Under the pieces are notes generated by a model, which saw only the letters and a list, made by a program, of their open reading frames with translations, searched no databases and was not told where the DNA came from. This document shows, piece by piece, positions 33,535 through 45,384 of a DNA stretch of 64,000 nt; the first letter of the stretch is position 1, and each line of letters opens with the position of its first letter. A program made the position numbers and the translations under genes. Source of the DNA: Heterobilharzia americana (lineage: Eukaryota > Platyhelminthes > Trematoda > Strigeidida > Schistosomatidae); contig OX104127.1 in assembly GCA_944470555.2 (NCBI GenBank), forward strand, positions 139,766,786 through 139,830,785. Reading direction: 5' to 3'.

Positions 33535-36500
33535 CATTACTATTATTGTTATTTGTCCCTCGGGTTCCTAGTGGAGCATATGGCTTCACCAGTACGTCTC
33601 CATTCCACTCTCTTCTCTGCAATCTTTTGGACCTTCCTCCACGACGTCCCACAAGCTCTCATTTCTTCCTCACATGATCTCCCCCATGTCACCCTAGGAT
33701 GCCCAACTCATCATTTCCCATTTGGGTTATACTCGAGAGCCTGGTCTGGCTCGTGATGTCCCCACTCGGCCTTCTCAGTGTATGCCCAATCCATCTCCAC
33801 TTCCTTCCAGTACATATTTGTTGAGTGACAGGTTCTTGCTTCGTTGGTTCGTCGCCAGTCAGCCAGAGTTCCTTGTTGCTTATTCTTTCTGGCAATCCAT
33901 CTGAGCTTCAGTAACGAGCCAATGTAGGCAGTTGTTGATGAATGTTTGTAGTTTGTTGGAAATGCTTTCCGTAACGCGCCAAGTCTCTCAACCATTTAGC
34001 AGCACTGATTTGACTGGATTGGTGTTGAAAATCCACATCTTGTTCACGCTTTATGCTGAGTTGAGTGCAGAAGACCTCCACACTGGTTTCAGGTTAATGA
34101 ACGCCTGTCTTGCTTTACCGATCCTGGCTGGCTTTGACGTCTTCATCTGTGCCACCTGTAGTTGAAACAGTGCTTCCTAGATAGGTGAAAGAGGCTACTT
34201 CCTTTAAGTTTCTTCCGTTCATGGTGATTGGAGCTTGTCGTTGTTGTTGTTGTTGTTGTTGTTGTTGTGGTGGTGGTGGTGGTGGTGGTGGTGGTGGTGG
34301 TGGTGTAGGTGTTGGTTGGGTATCTTCATCACCTCGGTCTTCTCTATATTCACTTGAAGTCCCATCTTTGCTGCCTCACCTCTTCTGTAAACTTGTTAGT
34401 TTTCGCCTGTAGATCTTCATGTTCGTGTGACTTTACACACAGGTCATCGGTGAAATCCAAATCTTCTAGGATCTTCTCATCTGTCTGGTTAGCGATGCCG
34501 CTCTTCTCGCTCCTCACTGTTTGTTGCATGATCCAGTCTATTCGACCACAATCAGGAATATCATGGGTGATAGTAGACAGCCTTGTCTTACTCCCGCTTC
34601 TCTTCACTTCAAAGGCATCACTGAGCTTCCCATTATGAATTACTTGGCATGTGGCGTCTTCATATTGCTGTTGAATGAGGTTGATAAAAGTTTGTGGTAT
34701 TTCGTAGTGTTGGAGTAACTGCAAATTACTTCTCGGTCGACGCCTCGATCGGAGGCCCTTTCAAAGTCGATGAATTTGAGGTAGAGAATTGCCATTCTGC
34801 TATTCTACACTCTGTTCTATTATCTGTGTAGCTTCGCGTTGCGATTTGGTTCGCAAATGATTTGTACTTCCTGAACCAAGCCTGTTTGAGTAGTAGTTTC
34901 CAATCCAGTGCATCTTTTAGTGGCACAATATTTTGCTTGGGGTGGACAGAGGTGGAGCATGACTCCTCGCCAGTTCTTGCAAACACTCAGGTCTCCCTTC
35001 TTTGTGAGGTTGACAAGGTAACCCTTCTTCCAATCGCCAGGTACCTTTCCTTCGTTCCTTCCTTCCAAAACTTCTGCAATAGTGGTGTGAGCATGCCTGC
35101 TGTTGTCCCTGCGGCTGTTTTCAGTGCTTCTTGTCGGATTCCATCTGGTCCTGCTGCCTTCCCACATTTCAGTAGCTTTATGGCTTCAAGGACTTTGACT
35201 TTCGTCGAAGTTGCTGTGTTCACTTGTACTTCTGTGGCTGGACTGCTGGTGGTATTTCTGGACGAAGTGCAAGTGGTGTTCGATTCAAGAGCTTTCCGAT
35301 GTGGTCAGACCATCGTTTCTTTGTTTCTCCCCTCGCCTTGGCAATTAGATTTCCTTCATCATCTTTTATTGGTTTCATCTGTTTTGATCTCTTCCCTCCC
35401 AGATAATAACCTGGTTATCTGATGCAATGTTGTCAGGTCTCTCCCCCCTCCAGCCAGTTCCACTTCACTTGCTAATGTGTTGTGGAAGTGTCTTTTGTCT
35501 TTGAGCATATTCTTCTTCACTTCTTTGTCCAATGTATTATTTGTGCTCAGTTCCTCTTTCCGTTGTTCATCCTTGCACTGGTTTATCTTCTGCTTCAACA
35601 TCTTCCCGTCCCTCCTCTATCAGCTTCCATGTGTCCGTCAAGATCCATTCCTTATCTTCTTTCTTCTTCCTTCTTATACAGTTATGCAGGTTTCTTTCTG
35701 CATCTCTTTCAAAGATTTCCAGTGTTCTTCCACTCAGTTCCTTCAGTTATGTCGCCGAATGTCTCCCATTTCTTCCTGATACCTGAAGTGAAGATGTCCT
35801 TTGTAGTTTCGTCCTTCAGTTCCTGTTCCGCGTGTTTTACTTGAACGGTGGTCTTTCACCAACTTCTTCGAAGGCTTTCAACTTGATTTTGAAGGTAGGT
35901 CCCTTGCACTAAATAGTCAGTGGTGTGAACCTACATCTCCTCCCCTTCTTCATCTTGTCTCCAGTAGGCTGACTGCCTCTCCATCTCCACTTTCTTCACA
36001 TTGAAATCAAGTCGATCTGATTATTAGTGTGTCCTGGTGTCTGGTGAAATCAATGTTGCTCGCTTTGTAAATATCCTTGTGCTTGTATACACTGCCTCGC
36101 CTCCAATCACCAAATCGTTGAATAGACAGAAGTCTGCAAACACTTCTCAATTCTCATTCATCGTTTCACGAGCGCTTACCACCCATGAGGAGTTCTCTTC
36201 CTGTGTTGTACGCTCTCAGTTTCACATTCATATCACCACACCCATTAGAATGTTGATGTCACCAGCTGGGGTGTGATCATGTCCATCACTGATTCCAGTT
36301 GTCTGTGGAATTCCTCCTTCTTCTCTTCATCTGCACTGTTTGTAGGTGCATAGCGTAGCGTAGCGTAGCACTGCATGATTGTAACTTCCCTTCCATTCGA
36401 GATGAATCTTGCTGTCATAATCCTGCAGCAGGAGATTGGTTTCCACTGAATGAGAGAGAGAGAGAGAGAGAGAGAGCCTTCGATACTCTTGCCGATTTCA

Positions 36501-36994
36501 GGATACCCACTGCAAAACTCAGTGTGCTGTGCTCGTGGTTGTCGTTTGGGTGACAATATCGGGGTAGATTATTGATTCTCCAGTAGACAGTTTGGAGAGT
36601 CCACTTCCATTCCATCTGCAGATTTCTCTCAGATTCCTAGCACTTCTATGCTATACCTTCTCATCTCTTTTGCAATCTGGGTAGCCTTGCCGGCTAGCTT
36701 CAAATATTGTTCGGACATTCTATGTCCCCATGTTTAATTTCGCTTTCATTGAGAGAAGAGAAGACACATCGGCCAATTGGCTTCCCGGAGGCTTTCATTG
36801 ACTGACATCATTTCGTCTCTCCGATCCCAGCGAGGAATACGTTTAATTTTGTTTTATATTTTTTTGTGCTTTGAAGTTCTGTAGAGGTTGGTTTGGTTTT
36901 CTGGGTTAGGGTTGCTAGCTCTATGCGTAACCTTCTCTCTTTATCCGGCCTTATGACGGGGTAGTAACAAGTGAACTAGTTAACTAGGCAAGGT
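33535..36994 (-). mobile_element. RTE-alpha copy of the left arm, full-length but decayed
   Basis: Runs from the conserved 5' start at 36,994 down to an AAT/AAC tail at about 33,535-33,556. It holds nuclease remnants (about 36,300-36,740), linker (about 35,600-35,900), RT (GKAAGPDGIRQEAL at about 35,125-35,170) and the carboxy end MGRRGG to TRGTNNNN (33,550-33,652). Motif C reads FTDD rather than FADD. There are many frameshifts, a CT/GA dinucleotide run (36,451-36,475), a GCGTA run (36,353-36,370) and a GTT/GGT run (34,237-34,304). Inactive. Confidence 0.9.
34237..34304. repeat. GTT then GGT triplet tract inside RTE-alpha
   Basis: About 10 GTT/GTG followed by about 12 GGT triplets. The right-arm counterpart (about 55,487-55,512) has only a few CAC and CAA triplets, so the expansion (or loss) happened after the duplication. 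Confidence 0.85.
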
Positions 36995-38059
36995 TAGAGA
37001 TTTTATGGAACAATAACTTTTCTGACTGAAATACAGAAATTTAGTTTTAGTTTCAGAAATTGCTAAGGTGATTATTAAAGTCTCTCGATTATTTCGATGG
37101 TTGCCAGGGTGGCTTTTTAAGTCACCTGTATTTTGTCATCTTAGCGGTTGGTAGGCCGGCCGTTAAAGACATTTGAGATTTGATTATGCTGATTCATGTG
37201 ACGGTTCGAAGTTTGCCGATTTACAAAACATATTTTTCACTTAAAAGCTATGGAGCATAAATCCATTCAATTTGAGTGAACAGTATACACATGTTTAGCT
37301 TTAGTACAATTCGTTGACCTTCAACAAGTAGGTTACTGATTCGAATCCTTCGTTCTTTGGTTAGGTCCAGGCAACTAGTTGCTATACCAGTCATCACACA
37401 ATAGACATAACTGTTTTTTAATGAATGAACCTTGGTCTGATTGTTGGGTAGCATGGCGTATAACTTCCCCCTTAATATCCCTAAAATTACATCACTCCAA
37501 ACAAGTCACGTACAAACAAACATTATATCATTTTATATACACTTCAATAACGGTATGAATTGCCTTCGTAGACATCATTTGCATATATACTATGGACACA
37601 AATAAGTGGATAGCCAGAAAGACAGTGACCGTTGTTAATATCGACTGGTTTTCTTGCCTAAATGATCTGAGTAATCAGAATATCTGTACTGATATACGGG
37701 CATCAATAGCGTAGTGTTTTACGTCTCGTCAATGAAAAAAGTGTAAAATATTGTTTACTTATCTGACTTTTTTTGCCAAAATATAGATACGAGTATGATG
37801 AGAATGTTTGATCCTCACATAGATTTGAAAGGAAATCAATGAATGTAATTGGTGAATAAGAATGCCACTGAATACATTTTTCTCCTTGTAATTAGTTTTG
37901 CTTCAGTTTTATTTAAACTGTATATCAGAGAGTTAAGGAGAATGGTGATGTGAAATTACTTCATTTATTTGTGGAAACCCTTCCAGTAGGCATTGAGAGC
38001 AACAGTTTTACAGAAATCATTACTGCGTAAACTCCTTTAGGGAATAATTTAATGATATA
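36995..38059. other. Unassigned DNA with one FB unit
   Basis: About 37,045-37,125 shows FB signatures (GGTTGCCAGGGTGGCTTTTT, with TTTCAGAAATTGCTAAGGTG before it). Otherwise no gene or repeat; the 68-codon minus frame at 37,248-37,454 has no motif. Confidence 0.45.
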
Positions 38060-38205
38060 TACTGGGTGATGATTGAAGATGAGATGAAAATCTCACTCGT
38101 TGTTGGATACGAACCAGAGATTTTCATCTCACCTTCTATAATCACCTAGTATAAATACTAGTTTGCAAAACTATGGCTATCTCAGATAGTCAAATGATTA
38201 TTGAT
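38060..38205. repeat. SINE-C snap-back copy
   Basis: ATTGAAGATGAGATGAAAAT (38,085 on) faces GATTTTCATCTCACCTTCTA about 25 bases later; arms are about 33 bp around a loop with a tRNA-like GATACGAACC. It then continues as SINE-C tail to CTATCTCAGATAGTCAAATG. Confidence 0.65.
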
Positions 38206-38274
38206 GATATATCTCTGCCAAGAAGAAACCTGGAATTTACGACATTCTATTGTAGTTCGAGATTTATGAAAATT

Positions 38275-38395
38275 TTATTTTTAACTTAGTATTCATCATG
38301 GACTGACATCAGTTGGAGAAACATTGAAAACCTGATAGCACTGGACACCTCTTTCATCCTAGTGCACACAACGAAGTTAACTCTAGAATTCTACT
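38275..38395 (-). repeat. SINE-B fragment
   Basis: On the minus strand it keeps GATGAAAGAGGTGTCCAGTG and the tail with CTCCAACTGATGTCAGTCC. The CTGAGGA half of the ribozyme is lost. Confidence 0.65.
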
Positions 38396-38549
38396 TCGGA
38401 TTTCCTACTGTTAATGTAATTACATTATCTCTTTCACGAAAGGAATTCGACTAATGTCATCCTTCGCTGGGGTATTCACGTACTCTGTACGAAAAATATA
38501 TACGAACATACACTAGCTAGTATTTTGATGGTAACTAACATTGATATCT

Positions 38550-38720
38550 GGGATATGTGATCATTCCATCAGGAACTTTCTAACTGGATGTATCTGCATC
38601 CCAATGAATGATGATGTCCCCATGGGACTCGAACCTAGAAGCCACTTAGTCAGATATGATGACTTTAGGCTGAATGGCATCAAACTGTTTAAACATTATT
38701 TCACGGTTAGTACTGTGAAT
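38550..38720 (-). repeat. SINE-A copy, tRNA-like head kept
   Basis: The minus strand has a B-box-like GGTTCGAGTCCC (38,624-38,635) and the GATGCAGATACATCCAG run. The ribozyme downstream is eroded. The 80-codon plus frame across it is a shadow. Confidence 0.55.
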
Positions 38721-39124
38721 GGAAAACCTTTCAAACGATGTTCGTACGAAGAATCTGACCTATTCCGTATACAGAACAGCTAAAGGATCCAACTTTCGAT
38801 AACTTATACCTGACGCTGACATATACACCATGATGTTAACGACAGACAAACGATGCTGTTAAACCAGGTATTTACAATGCATACACATTTGCTTTTGTGA
38901 AGTCATGCAGGTGTGTTGTTTTCGGAGAAGATCACTCATAATTTTCGAGTATTCCTGTCAACATAGGAAGTATGACAGCAATAAACATAGAGATGAAAGC
39001 ACATCTGTCCAGCAGCGAGTAACTGACTACGATAATGCAGACATAAACAGACAGTTCAATGTTGATTTCACTACCATATTCACATGCCAGTTGGGCGAAA
39101 CCTTTGTTAGTTGAAATGAAACTA
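38721..39124. other. Unassigned DNA
   Basis: Nothing recognised. Confidence 0.4.
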
Positions 39125-39300
39125 AGATCTGGCCAGCCGCTGAGTCTCGTAGGTTAGTAGGTACAGTAGCGGACTGGTAACCCAGAGGCTGCTAGTTTGG
39201 ATCCTGGCATGACTCAGATTTTCGTTTCTCCTTCAGTCATCACCCAGTGTCAATAATACAAGTTTGCTAAACCCCGGCTATCCCAGGTAGTTAAACTGAT
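39125..39300 (+). repeat. SINE-C related copy
   Basis: B-box-like TAGTTTGGATCCTGG (39,199-39,213) followed by CAGATTTTCGTTTCTCC and CGGCTATCCCAGGTAGTTAA, parallel to the SINE-C body and end. Confidence 0.6.
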
Positions 39301-42300
39301 GAAAAAATTCTAATTTACACGAAATTCACAAATATATAACGGGAATCAATATAACATCGAAATTTGTGTTGTCGTTATTCTACTTAGTTTGATCTTATGA
39401 ATTTTAGCTTTACTACCCATGGTTTCGCATCACCACTTTACTTCATCGCTTTTATTTTTCATTATTAACTTCATCAACATTTCTCTCCTGTTCGATCTGA
39501 CCATTAGTCACATCACCATTCGGATAATAATCACACCGTACCTACTGATTCCATTTAAACCGCTTACATAGTCTTACAGATTTAATGACTCATTAAGTTG
39601 ATTCAATGACCATTGGTCGGCTTGTTTATGTTCCACGCACGGTAAACTAAAACACGAACAATCAAACGAATCAATAACTATTACTACTTTTTGGTCCGGA
39701 ACTAATGTGACTAAGACTTGACAACCTTTAAAGCGAAGTTGTAAAGAGAAAAGAAGCTGTTTCATTCTGCCCATGACTCAATAGCTGGTGCATTAATCTG
39801 CTGAGGCAAAATGGGTAGAAGTGAACTTTAAAGACGGCCAATCACTATTGTGTATGCGCTAACCAATCAGAATCGAGTACATGAAGAACAATGTAGTTAT
39901 TTAGGTAAATGACACCTTACTTATTAATCTGGTTTGCTTAAGAAATGGTGTAGAATTCCAATGGGTTTATCATCTCTTAAACCATGCTACTTTCTATATT
40001 GCCACTCATCTATTTGTGACCATAACATAACGCCCCATGATCCTGCTAAGGAACTTTCGAAGAGGACAACATATATGGTCAGAGTTGTTTGTATTCACTC
40101 TAGCTGTTGGATCAACGAAGTGCTTTTTGTGAACTTGATGGTGGTAACCAATTTCAGATAACGTCATGTGCATCTTTTAGGCATCTGTTAATATTGTGGT
40201 ATCAGATTCTAGCCATTTTTTCTAGAATGATAGGATAGATCCTTCTGATTTACTCTCTATCCTTTGGAAATATCCTTTCTCGGTACCTTGAACGTACATA
40301 CCAAGAATCTGTGATTTGTTGGGACGTGTTTATGAAGCTTACCAGTCCTGCTTAAGTAGTCATCCTTGGCTACATTTACGTTTGCGGACAAAGCACTCAT
40401 CTGTTCCTACCACATTTCCTACTTCACTCAACTTCAAATTCAATCTGCATATTATTTCCGACTAAATATTTCCACAGTGCTGACACCATTACACTGACGA
40501 AACTTCACTGATGTCTACCAGAGCTCCAGTTGATATTACAGGTTTTCTAACGACCCGATTTTTGAATAAAGTCATAATTTTTTGTAGTGCTTGGTGAGAT
40601 TCTTTGAAAAACTATCCTTTACTCAAAAAATTTCTTCATATAATAGCTGGAACAATGAAAAATGGGACCCTCTTTTCTCATTGCTAGGTACACCACTATC
40701 ACAACTTAGACTTCTCTCAAGCAATCTAACTCTGCGGATAACCGACAATGTAATCTTCGTCATAATTCATCAACAGCTTATGCGGCATCAGCTATGTGGT
40801 AGGCGGACACAAAGAAACGACCCTGATATGCATCATACGCAACCTGATTGGTCGTCCTATCACAAAAGTTTAGTTTCACCAAAAAATGATTTAATTCGCA
40901 TTTTTTGACAAGACGATAACTTGTGAACAAACATTCAGTCGAGTATGGACCTCCGAATCATCACAGAAACGGAAACTGCTAAGAAGTGCGGAAAGCACAC
41001 ACATGAACATGAATTGAGTTAGTGACCATAGATTTTGAGTGATACCACCTTAGTTAGGTGCACAATCTTTGGTTCTGAACATTTCGATCACTCTGGTCGG
41101 ATAAACCGCAATTTCCTGCTTATTTGCTTAATATTAGTCACAGGTTCCACTGTCTGTGCTTGCACGAAGTCTCTACATATTTGACCTTATTGGTTTTGGA
41201 GAAACTGATTAATTAGCAGGCGGTTTCCACCACGAAAAAAATGGCAGTTGAAACGTAATGCAGCTAGCAGCTAATTTGCTTCTGTTTTCACCTTCTGGAG
41301 TCGAATGCTGAACAGTCAGACCTACTTAAACAAAGATATCTGAGCATTCATGGCCTTAGCAAAGATGTGAAATATCATTAGTGATCTCCTGAAGTTGAGC
41401 AGGTCACTCTTACTCTGAAAAGTATGTTGACTGCAGAACTCATGACTGAGGTCCACAAATTCCAGTGTTTCGGTTTATTCCCCGGAGGCCAATCTGAAGT
41501 AATTTCAGGACCCTAGGGATCATAGGTTTGACAGTGAGTAAGGTTTTACGAAAATATTGTTGAGGAAATTCGGATGAAAAGGGATCAATAAAACACTGAA
41601 CTAAGTAAAACTATTTTATTCATATTATTTTAATTGATTTAGTAAAACAATACAATATGGGTTAGTGAACATGCTAAAAATGGCTGTAAGATATTTTCCA
41701 TTCGGTAATCGATAAAAGCCCTATAAAATCAAGGTTTTCCATAGCTTTTTCATAGCCTAAATAACCTACCTGCTTGGAAGGTAAAGGGTTATATCTGAAG
41801 TTTGTTGGTTACCTTTTTGTTGACCATCTGCTCTAGTGATACACCATCAGCCAACTGGTTAAACTCCAAACTAACTTCAGTTCGAATTGGAACCAGAAGT
41901 AATGAAGAGTTATACATTTTAACGGAGACCACAGTTCCTCTTTTTTCTGATTCTTGCGATAGATAAGCAAGAGTTCTTAGTCAATGGGGTGAAATCCAGC
42001 TAATCTATCGACTTTGTAGAAGGGTTGGTAGAATGCTAAATTGATGGCGATCTAGAGGCAAATGGTGAATGGATTTCACCTACTGTTCCAGTTGACTACA
42101 TAAAATGTAAATATAAAATCCATGTCAGCAAAAACTCTTCAGATATCATCCTGTCATACAGCTATGAGAGGTGGCTATTGAGAGCAGAAGATATGGAAAG
42201 ACCCTAAGTTTTAACCACAGATGTCTTTGTAGCACTGCTCGTATATGGCGAAATCACAATGTTACCAATATCGATGTTAGGCAAGGCCTCAAACTCATCG

Positions 42301-42534
42301 TATCAAACGCCAAAGCATTATTCACTAGGCCACTGAGGCTCATCGTTGTGGGGAGATGACAATAAACCAAAGAGTCACGGGGATGAACACCGCTCCACTT
42401 ACCAAGGTTTGGGCAGCCAGGTAGAATCATTCACCCTCACATGATAGGTGTGGCTCAATGTCTACTGCACGAATGCTCACTAGGTTGCTGGGTTCATTTC
42501 ATTTTTATTTCGACTGGGGAAGGAAGGGAATCCG
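39301..42534. other. Unassigned A+T-rich DNA
   Basis: 3.2 kb, the longest stretch in the spacer where I see no recognisable gene, RNA or repeat. Frames such as 40,591-40,908 (105 codons) lack any domain I know. Confidence 0.45.
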
Positions 42535-43010
42535 GTCGATAAAGTTGTGAATCTTCAGGGACTATGGTGGATTGGACATATGTCGCACACACTGAGTAAC
42601 CGCCTACTTCGACTTGCAATGTTAGGAGAAGCTGGACTGGGTTGAAAAAGCGTTCAGAGTGATCAGAATAGGAAGTGGTACTGGTCATGAAATCTCTGAC
42701 TGTTGGTCTGAGTATTATGGGGGGGTGCAGCTACGTAGCTACGGTCTGCAAGACGAAAGAATCAGTGGTTGAGGATTATTAGTGAGATGGCTAAAAATGG
42801 GTCAAACTGGTGTAGATGTATTCACTATTTGACGTCTTTGAAAGCTTGAATATTTGCACTAACATTTATCCTCAAGTTGTTTCGTCTCCGATACACCTTT
42901 GTCTACTTTGATATCAGTCTTTTTCTGTCCACTTGTAAAGTATGACAACTTGAACAAATGCACTTGTGTGTGTGAGGTTCAACGTTGATTATATCTATCT
43001 TCAGATTTCA
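42535..43010 (+). mobile_element. LINE-X 3' end, longer copy
   Basis: Encodes in broken frame LQGLWWIGHMSHTLSNRLLR and AMLGEAGLG, a carboxy-terminal signature of non-LTR elements. The 3' UTR (42,840-43,000) is shared with 11,580-11,745 (for example TTTGTCTACTTTGATATCA). Confidence 0.6.
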
Positions 43011-43064
43011 AATTCGATATTGATTCATATGGTTTTGGTTAAGTTCGATCAGATAAAAATCTAT

Positions 43065-43490
43065 CATCATCATCATTTTTTCCCTTGGGTTCCTAGTGGA
43101 ATATAGGGATTCAGTAGCACGCCTCCATTCCACTCTCTTCTCCTCAATCTTTTCAACCTAGCTCACGACTGCCCATTACCTTTCATTTCTTCCTCACGCA
43201 TCTCCTCTATGTCACCCTCACCTCGGACACCCAACTCGTCGTTTCCCATCTAGGTTTCACTCGAGGGCTGGTATGGCATGTGACTTCCCCAGTCGGCCTT
43301 CTCAGTGTATGCCCAAACCATCTCCACTTCCTTCTGCATATTTGTTGGGTGATAGGTTCTTGGTTGGTCGATTGTGGGGCCAGCCAGAGTTCCTTGTTGC
43401 TTATTCTTTCTGGCAATCCATCTGAGCTTCAGTATCGAGTGAGGGTAGACAGCAGTTGTTGATGAATGTCTGTAGTTTGTTGAAAATCCT
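43065..43490 (-). mobile_element. RTE 3'-end fragment
   Basis: A 5'-truncated RTE of about 0.42 kb. The minus-strand frame at 43,207-43,416 gives PERISNKELW, QEPITQQIC and RKWRWFGHTLRRPTGEVT. Its 3' tail is an ATG/ATC triplet run at about 43,062-43,077 instead of AAT. Confidence 0.85.
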
Positions 43491-43509
43491 GGAAACTATG
43501 TTCCTCTTT

Positions 43510-43760
43510 TGGATTGATAACCACCACGGCTGGGAGCACTTGATAGCTATTTTGTTTTAGTATGGGATTCTTCAGTCATACGCACCCACGACCTGGCTAG
43601 GGATCGAACTCAGGATCCTCATTAACCATTCAGTCACTGGATCGGAGTTCAACAGTTTACAACTTCTGTCAATTCGTGATATAGCGCGACTATCACCCAC
43701 GATCTTCAGTTTGCATCCGTTTCCCTCTGGATTGGTTGACCCCACAGGTCACACATGGCT
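43510..43760 (-). repeat. SINE-B copy, nearly full-length
   Basis: On the minus strand, leader (about 43,680-43,760), tRNA-like head with GAGTTCGATCCCTAGC (about 43,594-43,609) and hammerhead (about 43,535-43,590). CTGAAGA fits CUGANGA, but the GAAA block reads CAAAAT and helix II lost its 3' strand. Confidence 0.65.
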
Positions 43761-44261
43761 TCTCATTAGAACTTCGGTATATCATCTGGAAGCATGTCAC
43801 TAATGAAGACTGATGTCAGTCTGTGATGAATACTACCTCTAAATTAAAATCTGCATTTACCTTAAAATACATTACATGCTAATTATCAGTTAGTAGTTCT
43901 TAAAGCGTAATATGAAAATTGGTGCTTCGTAAGAGATTCGGATAAGATCCACTTCTTACTGCAGTCAGAGTTGCTACTATTGAGTGATTCCAGCCACTAA
44001 TGACTTTCGTTAGGATTCCATTAGGTATTTTGAGCAGGCACTGGATGGTAACTGGTGTCACGTTGTATAGTTCCAATCGTTGATCTAACTCTATCGGCTA
44101 GGTTTTGAGCGTGGCCAACCAGCTAAATGACTCATCAACACAAAACTGTCTCTTTCATTTTATAGGAGATAATTATCCACTTGTAGCTAGACATTGGCTA
44201 TCGGAAGTAGTTATGAGGTAAATAAATGAATTGGTAGGTACTTTAACAAACGACGGGATAT
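43761..44261. other. Mostly unassigned, with a SINE-B tail scrap
   Basis: GACTGATGTCAGTCTGTGAT (43,808-43,827) is the SINE-B 3' end. Nothing else is assigned. Confidence 0.45.
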
Positions 44262-44410
44262 TAATGATGGATAGTGGCTAGCACTGGAAACCAGGAATCG
44301 CGTTTTGTCCTATTTAGGACTGGTCAGCTAGATGTACCTGGCTTCATCATCGATATCAACATAGGACCAGGCATTACTGCGTAACTGTCCAACCGGCCAC
44401 ACCTCATATC
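44262..44410 (-). repeat. SINE-A copy with mutated core
   Basis: The minus strand shows GTACATCTAGCTGACCAGTC, a perfect stem II (GTCC and GGAC) and ACAAAACGCG. The catalytic blocks are changed from CTGATGA to CTGACCA and from CGAAAC to CAAAAC. Confidence 0.65.
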
Positions 44411-44479
44411 AGTACATCAAGTAGAAAGGTAGTGAGGCGAAAGATGAAGATAATAGAATGCAGTCAAAAGAAATATAAA

Positions 44480-44700
44480 GTACGAGAAGAATGAAAGAAG
44501 AATGACAAAATGATGAGAATCGGTATAGTGTTGGGATGAGGATAATATGTGTATATATCTGCGCCACTGACATCGGTTCTGAGCCATATTCCCTAGAGTC
44601 TCCAGCCACTGTAGGGAATATGGCTTCCAGTGAGTGATATTGTTTCCATCAGAACTGGGACCCAGAACCAGCCGCGTCAAACCAAATTTTGTGCGATATA
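44480..44700 (-). mobile_element. LINE-X carboxy-end fragment next to a SINE-A scrap
   Basis: Minus-strand translation gives LQWLETLGNMAQNRCQWRRY, the LINE-X signature. Between 44,586 and 44,627 GCCATATTCCCT faces AGGGAATATGGC, a short inverted repeat at the junction with SINE-A-like sequence. Confidence 0.6.
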
Positions 44701-45384
44701 ATACAAGTAGCAACATAAACGATGAGATAATGCAACATCGTATGCATTATGACCTTTGACTAATTGACTTGTGCTTTAACACAGGATGCATACACATCCT
44801 GGTGTAGGTACATCTATAACTAACCTGTTGTTCTAGAACCTATTTGCTTTTATTAACTTCCACTGTATACGAGGTGAATGATTCTTATCTGGCTTTTCTT
44901 TTGTTGATTATCTCTTTGAAAAGATAGCTCATAGGACAAACAACATACTTTATAGCTGTTCTCTGAAGATTTTGTCTGTAAGTAGGAAAGTTACACAGTT
45001 CGGTGCAGGCATATCACCTGAAAGTGTAAAATACAATTAGATGCTGTACGGAACATCATATACCTTCTGGCCAATATTAACAATCAACACACCGCAGAGT
45101 ATTTATTTTCCTATCCAACGATAAAAGTGATTCATCCTAAAGTATCTTGTGTCTTCTCTTTGTTAAAAAATAATACAGTTCATCAGAGGGTAATCAGCAA
45201 CTACAATGATTTCTTATGAAGTAGTATCTTCGCTCTTCCTAATCAATATATCAGATACAGTCAGAATATCCGTAAATAAAAGTCAAGCTTAGAAATAACG
45301 CAAACAAAATGATTGACCAACTATCTTTACTGTCCTTATAATTAGGATAGATCAGTTAATCATGCACACAAAAACATACAGAGA
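44701..45384. other. Unassigned DNA
   Basis: Nothing recognised. Confidence 0.4.

Larger units (their letters stand above)
27827..36994. repeat. Left arm of large inverted duplication
   Basis: Matches 52,818-57,980 in reverse complement. Frames copied in both arms allow direct comparison: 29,118-29,306 versus 56,517-56,705 give identical 62-residue translations, 34,987-35,223 versus 54,579-54,815 are identical over 78 residues, and 34,862-35,422 versus 54,380-54,940 differ at two of 186 residues. The left arm has two extra pieces: an RTE-alpha insertion (29,793-33,074 with one target-site copy) and 33,341-34,018, which is missing from the right arm. Confidence 0.9.

Noticed and set aside
33535..33556. 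Target-site duplication around the left-arm RTE-alpha copy
   Set aside because: The flanks at 33,534 and 36,995 share only a loose match; I could not find a convincing duplication.
34862..35422. 186-codon plus-strand frame (and partner at 54,380-54,940)
   Set aside because: It is antisense to the RTE reverse transcriptase on the opposite strand. The protein-like signal (GKAAGPDGI) is on the minus strand in the left arm.
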